NCBI GenBank assembly: GCA_021613535.1
Contig: CP075495.1
Coordinates: forward strand, 10,974,001-11,038,000
DNA length: 64,000 bases
Direction: 5' to 3'
From: Adineta vaga
Taxonomy: Eukaryota > Rotifera
Part shown: one piece after another, positions 29,996 to 40,959 of the stretch
Layout of the letters: each line of letters begins with the position of its first letter
How positions within the stretch are numbered: the stretch's first letter is position 1
Made by a program: the position numbers and the translations under genes
Notes under the pieces: model-generated
Seen by the model: only the letters and a program-made list of their open reading frames with translations
Told to the model about the DNA's origin: nothing
Databases searched by the model: none

Positions 29996-31586
29996 ATGGT
30001 AATTTCAAACACAAAAATATATCGTTTTTATCCTTGTTTACAAAAAAAATTCTATTTTAAATAGACTTCTGATATAGAAAAAGATGCAAATGTGTATACC
30101 AGTGATAGAAGTGGTGTTACGACTGAAGACGAATTCTTCAATGAATTATTAAATGCACCACCTGAATTCGAAGATTGTTTAAGTGAGAAGAGAAAAGAAT
30201 TTTAATGATATCAATATGATATATTTTTTTTCATTTTAGTTCCTGATAAATGTCCAAATGAATTTGTAGCTCTTGAACATTTAACTCGATGTCTTAATCG
30301 ACGTTTTTGTACATATCCAGCAGTTTTTATGGGTCCATTGAAAGATGCATTAATAGAAGCTTTAAGCCCAAAAGATATCAATGAAGTAAATAAAAACATT
30401 TAATAGGATTTTATTTCTACGTTTTCTCTTTTCTTCCTTATTCTTAGCGTCGTCCACTTTTGGTTTATATTAATAATGACAAAAGTGTTTATACAAATTT
30501 ATTTTGTAAACAACTTTTATGCAATGAAAAAACTGTAGAATATTTAATGAGTAATTATGTTCTTTGGGCATGGGATGTTACTTACGAATCAAATGAACGC
30601 AAGTAAATAAGATAAGATTTTTCTACCATGAAAATAAGGGAAAAAAACCAATGACTCATTTATTTTTCTTTGTTTTCTGTCATCGACGACACACGGGATA
30701 GAGAATATTCGGGGTGTCTCCGTTGCTCCGCAGCTTTTGTTGTTGACTATATAGGAAAGAAGAAAATTTCTACCAACATATAATTGAAAGTGAAACATTC
30801 AGATTTTTATAGAAATTAGTTTAAGATCTTTTTTTTTTCGACGCTGTTATTCAAATATAATATAGATTCTATCGAATAGGTTTTAATAAGATGATATAGA
30901 TCGTTGTTTTATCAGTTTCACTTTGATTCGATAAGCTCTTATGTCTGCTTATTTTGTTCTAAGGTTAAATGACATATTGAAAAATGCTTTCGCTCCATGG
31001 TCCATCAACAAACAATTTCAGTCCGATGCAATCGATCAATATCCATTATTATTTGTTGTCTACCGAGATATTAATGGTGCTTTTACATTCCGTTATCTTC
31101 TCGAAGGTTCAAATAAGAAACAGTCTCTAAATGAATTTCTCAATTCTTTAAGTGAATTCAAAACTCAATTCTATACATATGAACAACAAATGGAAGCAGC
31201 AAAAGTAATTCATTTGTTTTTGTTTCTTTTATTTAAAAACAAAATCAATCTATATTTAGGAAGAAGCAAAACGTCAAACATTATTAAATCTATTTCAATC
31301 TCGTTCTGTTCATGATCGACGTAGAGATCGTCATTTCTTACGTTCAATCTCGATGTTACCACATTCGAATAATAATAATCAATTGAATGTAAATCAATCA
31401 AAATTTGCTCGATTGTACAGTGGTGATATTCATATGAGTTCACATAAACCTTTCTCCGGACAGTATCCAACAACAGAAGATTTGAAACGTGCATTTGAAC
31501 AATGTGAATTTGAGTCGGATGATGCTGATGATGAAGATGAGGAACGCACACCGACAGTTGGACATTCGAAACCGAAATTTCCGTGA
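29996..31586 (+). CDS. FAF1-like paralogue with UAS domain only
   Basis: Six exons, 29996-29998, 30065-30182, 30240-30385, 30448-30602, 30964-31204 and 31260-31586, give 329 residues. The core is a UAS thioredoxin-like domain, RRPLLVYINNDKSVYTNLFC through NYVLWAWDVTYESNE. It is about half identical to the matching part of the complete FAF1 just downstream. The two core exons have the same lengths (146 and 155 nt) and phases in both genes, so this is a tandem duplicate. UBA, UBL and UBX domains are absent. The C-terminus instead ends in an acidic tail. The first coding exon would be only the ATG, with the intron starting directly after it. That choice gives a clean frame but is uncertain. Without UBX it should not bind p97 in the normal way; the UAS domain may still bind unsaturated fatty acids. 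Confidence 0.75.
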
Positions 31587-31777
31587 TATGTTTCCTTCTT
31601 ATTTTTCTCACATTGACGATCAATTTATTCATTTCCGGTTCTATGCTTTTTCTTTCAAGTTTACTAATACTAGTGTTTTACTACTATTTTATTTTATTAA
31701 TAATCAATATTAAGCAATTTAGTTTACGCTGAATCATTTTAGATTTCATTATTCTTTATTTTCTTCAACAATTGAAT

Positions 31778-34700
31778 ATGAGTGATGCAAAACGTGACCA
31801 GATCCTGTCTGATTTTCAGGTATAGTTTTTCTTCCTAAAAAAATATATGAATTCTTTTATATTTCTTTTCATTTAGGAATGTACAGGTTTGGAAAATATA
31901 GAAGAATGCATAAGTCTTCTTCAACAACACCAATGGAATTTATTAGTAAATGTTCTTTTGTTTAAAAAAAACAATTCTTATCATATTTTGATTTATCTTT
32001 CATAGCATGCTGTACAAGCAGTGCATGTCCAGATCGGTGGTGGAGATAGTACAACTAATAAATCAACCATACCAAAACAGTCAAAAACAACAACACCATC
32101 AACTCATCGATCAACAACAATGACACAACATTCCTCTGTATTAAAAAAACCTACTCAAACTAGTAGCAATTCGAAACGAAATACGAATTCTGATGGTGCG
32201 GATGATTCAGATGAACCACGAGTTATCAAAAGTATACCAGGTGTTACAAGAATTAGTAAAGGAACAAATGAAGCGACCAGTCGAGGATCAGGTTTGATAT
32301 TATTTATTTCTTTAAAACGCATACTTAATCACACATATTCTTCTGAAGAATGCTACCATTTTTAAAGAGAAACTTATATTCATAGTTTCTCATTTTATAT
32401 TATAGCTCGTGAATTACATTTTATGGTTGAATATAAAGATCATACAGAAAATATTACAATACTGGACAACGAAACTATTCGTACGTATTCATGTTTTTCT
32501 TTTATGAATATTTCTATCAAATTCATTTCCTCTATATATTTTTAGATAAATTGCAAACAAAAATTAACGAAAGAATTCATGTACCTATCAGTCGACAAAA
32601 ATTTTCCAACTGGACGTCGAAACAATATGATGAGCATGTATGATAAATTTAATAAAGTGTTTTGTTCTATGACTAGAAAGTAGAGAAAGATTAAATTCTT
32701 AGCAATTTTTCTTAAGAAATATCAACACGTTTCAATTTTCGTAAATTCTATGAAGTGTATATCTCTTGATATGAATAACTATGAATTATTATGTTCACAA
32801 CAAATATATGAGTTTGTCTTTTGAATCTATTTAGACAATCTTAAAAGATCTTCATTTACCTAAAGATAACATAATTCATTTAATTTCAACAGCATCGACA
32901 CTATCGAATGGTGCCATGCGATCATCTTCATCTTCGACCAGTTCATCACATGCCACAAAGTATAAACTATTCATTTTCTCTTATGTTAATCACTCTTCTC
33001 TTTGATTCTAGTCGTACTCATCGTTATCCACTATCACCATCAGAAAAGATTTCAACGACTGCAGCAAGTAGTGATATTCCTATAACGGTACTTTGTGCAG
33101 ATAAATCAGGCAAAACTACTCCATATGAATTATTTATGAAACATAATGTAACAATTGGCGAAGTTTGTTATTGACTTTTATTGTTCTTTGCTTAGTAATA
33201 TTTTTGAATAATGAATATTTAGATTAAAAAAGAAATCGAACGTGTGGCTCATATTCCACTTCGACAACAAGATTGGAGTGGTTTGGGTAATACCAAAGAT
33301 TCAGTAAGATTTTTTAAAACGTCAAGTATGTGTTCTGATGATTATCTTTTCAGGATGAATTTCGTCGTACATCTATCGGCCGAAAAGGTCAACTTCTTGT
33401 ACGTAAAAATGAACCAACATCAATGATTAAACGCGATATTAAAGTAAAAATAATTTATTTCAATTCGATTTCAAATATTTTTCTTTTTTGTTATATTTTA
33501 TAGCAAACAACAATACAAAGACATAAAAGCGACGATGAAGTCATGGATATTGATCAAGATATTGATTTAGAACGTTTTGATGATGATATGGGTACTGTAA
33601 ATCAATTTGTATTGGGTTCAACAACGGTCAGTAGTGTTGCATCAAGTCGAGAATTACTTAGTAAGTGATCTATTTATGAAAGAAAAAAGTTCTTTCTTTA
33701 TCTCATCAACATTACAACTTAATAAGCACTACCGAAGAAATCCATTATTTTGATGTTTCTATCAGCTGTTCACTTCGCTAGATAATTCATCAAACTTCTA
33801 CTTTCTTTTCCTTTCCAGTTCCTGAGAATTGTACAGATGATACCATGGGTCTTGAACAATTTACTCGTGTTTTTCATGCACGCTATGGTTCCACTGGTCC
33901 AATACTCGATATCGGTTCATTAGATAAAGCTATTCAAGATTCAGTTAGTGCATCTCGTGCTGACGTAAGATTTTTTCTTCTAATCTTTCTATATAGAAAA
34001 TATTCTCTTGATTTGTTTTTCTTTTTATAGAGACGTCCATTAGTTATCTATCTTCATAATGATCGATCTGTTTGTGCCAATGTTTTCTGTGCTCAAGTAT
34101 TAGCTGCTGAAACAATTATTGAATATTTAGCAAATAATTATGTCGTATGGGCTTGGGATATGACATGCGATGCTAATAGAATAAGGTACATATAATAAAA
34201 TAAACCCATTTAATTCTATTTATCGCATTATTCTCTTGATTTTCAGGTTGTTAGAAATGTTCAAACGTTGTTTAGGTCCAACCTATACTCAGCAAATATT
34301 TCGAATGGAAAAAGATGCTTATCCATTGATACTTATTCTCACACGTTCTCATGGCTCTTTAGAATTGATTAATGTTATCGAAGGAAAGAGTACAACAAGT
34401 GAAGTACTACTTCAATTGATACAATCAAATGATGCATTTGAAGAACAAAAACAACGTGATGCTAAAGAAGAAACTGTACGTGAAATGCGTGAAAATCTTA
34501 AACGACAACAAGAAGATGAATATCATCAATCATTACAAGCTGATAAAGCTAAAGAAGAAGCACGATTAGAGGATGAGCGAAGACAAAAACGAGAAAAAGA
34601 TGCACATGATAAACGACAACAAGAACGATTGGTAAATGTTTTGAATATGCGAAATAACATACAAAGACAACATTACTATTTCATTTTTTAGAAAGAACAA

Positions 34701-35104
34701 CAAAGATGTAAGGCTAGTCTTCCTTCAGAACCAAGTGAAACAGAAAAAGACATAACTCGATTTAAAATTCGGTTACCAGATGATGAAGGTATTCTTATGA
34801 GACGTTTTCGTATTAGAGAAACACTTCAAGTACGTTGAATAAATTTGTTTTGAATTGTTGAACAAAAAATATTTTTTATTTTATAAATTTAGACTCTATT
34901 CGATTATTTATCCAGTCTTGGACGTATATTTGGTGAATACAAATTGTTAACTACATATCCTAAACGTGACGTATGTTTTTTCATAATTTATTGAAATATG
35001 ATTTTCATTCAATTTCATTCTAGTTAACAACACTCAATCGATCAGATACATTTGAACAGTTAAAATTATTTCCACAAGAACAACTTATTCTGGAAAATTT
35101 ATAG
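31778..35104 (+). CDS. FAF1: FAF1-like FAS-associated factor (UBA-UBL-UAS-UBX)
   Basis: Sixteen exons: 31778-31819, 31877-31945, 32006-32291, 32406-32480, 32546-32637, 32835-32959, 33012-33162, 33223-33303, 33354-33443, 33504-33660, 33819-33964, 34031-34185, 34247-34631, 34692-34829, 34893-34970, 35024-35104. The product is 716 residues, against 650 in human. Domains in order: UBA-like (1-45, CTGLENIEECISLLQQHQWN), ubiquitin-like folds (about 140-240 and 255-330), UAS (about 390-550, NYVVWAWDMTCDAN), a charged coiled coil (about 555-630), and UBX (about 640-716, FKIRLPDDEGILMRRF). FAF1 links ubiquitinated proteins to p97/VCP through UBX and acts in ERAD, NF-kB control and apoptosis. The start codon is clear, since MSDAKRDQILSDFQ leads straight into UBA helix 1. 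The UAS-only paralogue ends 191 bp upstream in the same orientation. Confidence 0.92.
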
Positions 35105-35803
35105 TATTTTCATTAATGATAAACTAAACATATATGTGTTTATATAAAATTCTTTTCTTTTCTCACATACGAGATGAAAACAAAACAACTTGAATGAGTT
35201 TGTATTCACTCGTGTATGCGCGTGTATATTGTATTCCTATTTTTGAAAAAAAAACACCTTATTTCTCTCTTTCTTTTCTAACACTATTGATCCTTCCTAT
35301 CGAGTCTTCACTCTTGGAAATAATGACATTTTTCTTTCCACTTGCATATCAATGTATGTTTCTTTTCTCTTATTAAAAAAACACATGATTTTATATCCTT
35401 AGACTATCTGATTCCAGCAACTATGAATAAAATTGCAACTGTAATGGTGTATATCTATATTAAAGAAGTTTATTGAATATGATTATATTTTTCTACAATC
35501 TTTCGTTCTTAGTTAAATTTATTTATCTTATTATTGAAATAACTTCATTTTCATACGAATGCACATCGTTCATCCATTACGTTCCGGGGCACATAATTGT
35601 TTAAGATAATGTATAAATGTATCTTACATAAACGAAACAAACAAAAAAGAGAAGGAACAGAAAAAAATCACTACCAATGATAACAAAAAAGGAATAGATA
35701 GATACGCAAACGAATGCGTATGTTTTCAATAAGAAAAAGAAAGAAAAGTAATATCTGTATCAAACAATAAGAATATGAATTTGACTTATCAGAATGGGGA
35801 TGA
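35105..35803. other. Intergenic between convergent FAF1 and dishevelled genes
   Basis: About 700 bp, AT-rich, holding two 3' ends. No gene seen. Confidence 0.5.
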
Positions 35804-38136
35804 CTAGATTGTTATTATAGAATTATCTGTTGTACAAGTCGAATTATTATTCGGACGATGATGACTTCGTATTGTTGAAAGTGTTGTATTATTATTTGCA
35901 AGAAATGATGAAGGTGTCATACGTATACCAACACTTTCACCGCCTATTTAGAAAAAGAAAGTTTACAATATTTATTTATAGTCTCTTAAGTATATTTATC
36001 ACACATTGTAATAAAAAACGATTGACTCTATTGTCACAACAAATTTGCAAAGAATGTGTGATAAACATTATAAATTTATTCAATGATTTTTCTTACTTGA
36101 TTGACTTTTTGTTTTCTTATTAAAGGATGATGCAAGTGATGACGTTGATGCATATAGAACTGGCACATTATTTTTATCAAGAAAACCATACGTTGGACGT
36201 GTAATAGCTTCATAATTCATTGTACTCTCACCTATTGTTAATTGTGACATTTCATTGATCTGACTATTATCTTCATCTTCATTATCATCATCATTAAAAC
36301 GTCCAAATACATAATAACAAGATTTACTAAAACCACGCGTTAATAAACCAACAATTGGATGTCGAATATAACCACGTTCAAGTAGAGCACATGCATAATC
36401 CTTTGCATCTTGTTTATCAATAAATCCATCCACATGTTTATATAACCAGTGTACAAGATCCGAGCCGAGAAAAGAATTTTTCAACATTATTTTAAGCCAT
36501 AAACGATCACGTATATCTAAACCTGAGTGAGCTTGTTGCATAGCACGACAAATTGTTTCCATATCAGAATTACGTGTTAAATTTAAATCATAGCGATATT
36601 CTATGAAAAGACAATTGTTTTAATTGATGTCTTTTCTATTCGTAATAAGAAAATACTTACTTTTTACACCACTATGATTGTGTGGTGAATTTGAAGGTGA
36701 GGAAGATAATGTTGAACTAGCTACTGGTGGAGGCGAGAGTGAAGAACGTCGTCGCATAAATACGGCATTAGTTTGAGCAACCCATTGACGTGGATCGATT
36801 GGTCTTATTGGATCTTGCCGTGGATTGTTATTCTTATTATTATTATTCATTATAGCTTGATGTGGAAGTGGAAAATAACCATCACTTTCATCATCATCCA
36901 TAAAACCATGATGATCATTCCATCGTTTTGCTATAACTAATTTTATTGATCTAGACAACAGATAGAAATTATTCTTGATTAAAAAACAAACTAGTATTGA
37001 AATTTTACTTGGCATCTTTCACAGTTTCTCGTAGTAAACGTACAGCATCACTGTTTGATATATGTTCAAAACTGATATCATTCATCTGTAAAATCATATC
37101 ACCTGGTTGAATACGACCATCAGCATCGACGGCACCTCTAAAAATAAATCGTTCATGTAATAGAAACGTATTTATGAAAAAGCGTTACCCTTTCATAATT
37201 GATCCAACGATAATTCCACCATCAGATTCACCAACCACAGTCATACCAAGATATTTAATACGTTCTAAATAGAATAAGTAAACATTAAGTTAGCCATGTT
37301 GATTAATTATTAACATACCCAAACTTAGAACAACAGTAACAACATCCATTGAAATTGTTGAATCCGTCATACTGCTCATTGATGATGCCTTGAATTGATT
37401 AAAAATTGATTTGATTATATTTCAAAATTCTGATATAACTTACTCTTTCTCGGCGATGCTGCTGATGGTGTTGATGCCGTCTTCTTCGTCGTCGCCGTGT
37501 TCGATGATAATTACTACTAGCATCTGTTGTATTTGTTGTTTCTGTAATCGATGAAAATCTAAAGGCAAACGAAATAATCTAACATAGATTTTCTTTTCTT
37601 TTCAAATTCTTCTTTTACCGATCATCATCATGATCAAGTTGACTAGCAGTATCCGTCATTTCCGAAGCACTAGTATCACTAGTAAAAAGTGAATCATCTT
37701 GTTGACGATTTCTTCTTCGATAACTTGTATTTGCTGTTGTAGTTGTTATATCATTGGTTGTATCTTGTGCTAAAGCAGCTGGCATAAGCCAGGCAGCAAT
37801 ACGTCCGTTTGCTGAAGGTAATAATTGTTGTCGATCAGTTATTTCTTCTCGAATAACACCAAGAACAGGATCGATCGATTTGAAGAAGTATTTATAACTT
37901 CGTGTATATGGTCGTGGAATAGCATTAAGAAAATCATCGAGTGTAATGGACGTCGATGGTTTATTCAGTTTGATAGAAAATGGCTCATTAGCATCATCTC
38001 GATTACTATCAATATAGATGAAAATTTTTGTTATGGAATTAATTGTACTTGTATTTAGTGTATTCGAAGATGATGGAGGAAGAGATGAACTCGATGATGT
38101 TGCGATTGATAATGTTTGTGGACAAATTTGAGACAT
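35804..38136 (-). CDS. DVL: Dishevelled (Wnt signalling scaffold)
   Basis: Eight minus-strand exons: 38136-37619, 37558-37444, 37388-37319, 37264-37189, 37137-37009, 36950-36661, 36600-36097, 35943-35804. The product is 613 residues. Domains: DIX (about 33-120, from [17 protein letters not shown] to [10 protein letters not shown]), PDZ (about 225-312, [20 protein letters not shown] and [15 protein letters not shown]), and DEP (about 405-500, [20 protein letters not shown] to CYYVFGRF). A basic Arg/His stretch lies between DIX and PDZ. This order is diagnostic of dishevelled, which polymerises through DIX and binds Frizzled through PDZ and DEP. The C-terminal tail after DEP is Ser/Asn-rich and shorter than in vertebrates (670-736 residues overall). 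The last exon is supported by frame and by its acceptor only. Confidence 0.93.
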
Positions 38137-38575
38137 CTAGAAAGGGAGAAGAAAACAAAACAATTTCTGAGGTCAATATATATTTTGATATGATATGATA
38201 TCTGCTGAACACAATTATGTGTGAGTGTGAGCTGAGAAAAGTAATACACAATCAATCGAACTGTCCAATGGCTATTTTATAGAGAATGGACGATTGAAAT
38301 ATGTTGAACATAGATGTCACTGAAGAAAAGAAATGTGTTGTTTCTGAGAGATATGTGCATGTATATTTCTTGTTTGTGATAAAATATTTAAAAACATCTT
38401 TACTTTTATCTTTCACATAAGGCAATCATTGGAAAAATACAGTGCGATTCTATTTTTTTTTGTTTTTAAAAATAAATCTTTTCGATCACTTCTGAACAAC
38501 TATCACACAATCTTGTTTTTATTTTATTCACTTTCTTATTATCAACTTCAATTAAAATATCTGAAAAGGTTTTAT
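38137..38575. other. Spacer between EXOSC6-like stop and dishevelled start
   Basis: About 440 bp, both flanking genes on the minus strand. It probably holds the EXOSC6 3' UTR and the dishevelled promoter. Confidence 0.5.
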
Positions 38576-39307
38576 TCAAACTGTCTTTCCATTTGCTGTA
38601 ACTGCTGCTTTAAGATCACTAATAACCACTTTACATATAGCTTTATGTAGCAATTGACATTGTTTCACGGCTTCATCCGTTAATGAATCAAGTTCAGCTG
38701 GTGTTGCTTCTCCATCAAAAAATAGACATGAAACTTGTGCTAAATTTGGCATATAACATAATGTAAATAATGATTGATCTGTTTTCAATGATTTCGCTAC
38801 CACTGTATCGTACAATTCAATACAAGCATCAATTAAAGCAACAGTAGCTGAAAGAATAATCGCTGAAAGTAAATATTGACCATCATCTTCAATAACATCA
38901 ATAATAATATCAATTTGAGATTTTGGATATCTATGAAGGAGAATGCATGGTAATAATGCTTCTTCAAGACGTGAACATAATTCAGCTTCTTCACAATCAT
39001 CATCATTATCGTATTGTACTAATAGCGGATCAATACGTTTTTGTCGAGCAAAGGGTGAAAATTTAATGGATGTTTCAAGTAAACATTTTGAATACGATTC
39101 GTCCGATGAGGATGATGTTTCACGTGGACCATAGATCGCACATGTCACTTTCGTTGATGCTAATTCAATGTAGGATGAACCATTCGCTTGATGAATAAGA
39201 CCTTTTGATATGTAAACTTTTTCATCCGATTTCAAATCTGTTGATTTTGACAAATTAAGATCGACAGCAAATTGTAATGGATCAAAACATTCGTCGGGTT
39301 GTTCCAT
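38576..39307 (-). CDS. EXOSC6: RNA exosome subunit, EXOSC6/MTR3-like RNase PH-fold protein
   Basis: Single exon, 243 residues. The RNase PH fold is visible in GSSYIELASTKVTCAIYGPRE (near residue 43) and in a later LLHRYPKSQIDIIIDVIEDD block, which matches the EXOSC6 LLHRYPRAQLEV region. Further blocks are SAIILSATVALIDACIELYD and a C-terminal QVSCLFFDGE. EXOSC6 (Mtr3) is a catalytically dead ring subunit of the nine-subunit exosome core that threads RNA to the nucleases. The phosphorolytic active-site residues are not expected and I do not see them. Its ATG lies 129 bp after the stop codon of ERI1 in the same orientation. Confidence 0.85.
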   Translation of the reverse strand: MEQPDECFDPLQFAVDLNLSKSTDLKSDEKVYISKGLIHQANGSSYIELASTKVTCAIYGPRETSSSSDESYSKCLLETSIKFSPFARQKRIDPLLVQYDNDDDCEEAELCSRLEEALLPCILLHRYPKSQIDIIIDVIEDDGQYLLSAIILSATVALIDACIELYDTVVAKSLKTDQSLFTLCYMPNLAQVSCLFFDGEATPAELDSLTDEAVKQCQLLHKAICKVVISDLKAAVTANGKTV

Positions 39308-39436
39308 GATCTATTCTGAAATCAAATAAAGCAAAAGACTGAACTGAAATCCATAGCAATTTCGAGATTTTTGTTCGAAATATTTATTTAACAAAGCAGT
39401 CTAATAATGTTAGTTTTTAAAAAAAAAAAGAAAGGT

Positions 39437-40959
39437 TTATTCGTCGTAAACGACTAGATTTTCATTGCCAGGTGTTGGTTCATGATCATTGAGATTGTGT
39501 AATTCATCACTAACACTATTGAGATCAATAAATTTCGGATCCGCTGCACGAATACCATCATTTAACAGAAGTACACAACCATCCTAAAGAATCATTCGAA
39601 TAAATATCATTTATGAAATTCGAAAAATCAATTCAAACCTTGATTAATTCAATTGCAATTCGTGCAATATTGATGGAATCATCAAGACCAGAATGATGTC
39701 GGCCATCGAATACAAGACCAAGATTTTGCAACATTTTACCAATGCCTAATCACATGAAAAAGATCGAACATAATAGAAGAAAAACTTTCATTCTTTTCTT
39801 TCATACCACATCGTTGTACAGAATAAAAATTCGAAAATTCTTTTCGAACATTGATCCATTTTTTTGCCCACCTTGGATAGGGTATTGAGTTGAAACCACA
39901 TTGTAGTCGAAGAAATTTTGCAAAGTCCCACGGCCTATCAATGCAATGAAACGACAACGTTGAAGAAATAACAAAGTACGAATTTCTTTTTCGATTTTAC
40001 CCATCAGTAGCAAAACCACATTTACGTTTATTGGATGATAGAAGTTGTCGTTCATTTAACCAGTTTTCAACATTACGTAGAACTTCAGGAAATGTTGGAG
40101 CTGCATCGACTTGATGCTAAAAGATAAATTCATCGATTATTCAAAACTTATTTTCATTTCTTCCGAGACATGACACCAGTTCTAATCAATCCTGTACATC
40201 AAGATAAAACATACCTGTTCAATACCAGTTAATTCTGTACAAAAATCAGACAAAATTGGTTTAATTGTTGGTCGACAATATGATTGAAATTTATCAACCT
40301 AAAATAAAACATACAGATTAGAAAAGAATCGATTCCATTAGGATTTTTACAATCATTTGTTGTCGAACATCAATCAGAACGATAGGAAATTCAATAATTT
40401 CATGTGGAAAACTATTGCCTTGATTATGATTACATGTCGCTTCGAAATCAATAACCGCAATGAATTCAAAATGTTGTTCAATCATTTTCAATGGATTTTC
40501 ACCTCCCAATGTTACTTGTGCTTTGTAATAATGTTTTAAACGAAGACGACGAATTTCGATCTCACCACTAGCTATCCCAAACAAAGAAATTCTTCGAAAT
40601 TTTCAAATAAAAAACTAAAAATATCTATAACTTTGTTGATAATTGTCGTTTTTGTAATTCTTCATCGACTTGTGCTGGTGTCATACGATTAACAATTCCA
40701 TTGTATTTACTCAAACGTTTCTGACATCCATGGTCAGTTATTGGTTTTTTTAATATATGTCGATCACTAGGTAAAAATGATCTAGCATTTGTCTGATTGA
40801 TCCAATCAAGATCATATGCCTGTCGAAGAATTCAAATATATATTATTCAAAAAAAAAAATTATACGAAAAATATTTACATGATCTTTCGTGGATTTTAAA
40901 TTTTTCTTTGGCATTACAGAGGCATTTTCATTTTGAATGTCAGAAGGTGACGATGCCAT
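39437..40959 (-). CDS. ERI1: ERI1-like 3'-5' exoribonuclease (SAP + DEDDh)
   Basis: Eight minus-strand exons: 40959-40879, 40819-40632, 40567-40351, 40298-40215, 40116-40001, 39934-39807, 39745-39639, 39583-39437. The product is 355 residues (human 349). A SAP-like helix pair lies near residues 72-105 (MTPAQVDEELQKRQLS), followed by a DEDDh exonuclease domain. The metal-binding residues are present: Asp and Glu in VIDFEATC (about 128), Asp in the DGPWD motif (about 229), and His and Asp in HHSGLDDSIN (about 290). ERI1 trims the 3' end of 5.8S rRNA, degrades histone mRNA with SLBP, and limits siRNAs. The gene is followed closely by the exosome subunit gene, another RNA 3'-end factor. Confidence 0.92.

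Noticed and set aside
31210-31632. 140-codon minus-strand frame
   Set aside because: Shadow of the last exon of the UAS-only FAF1 paralogue on the opposite strand.
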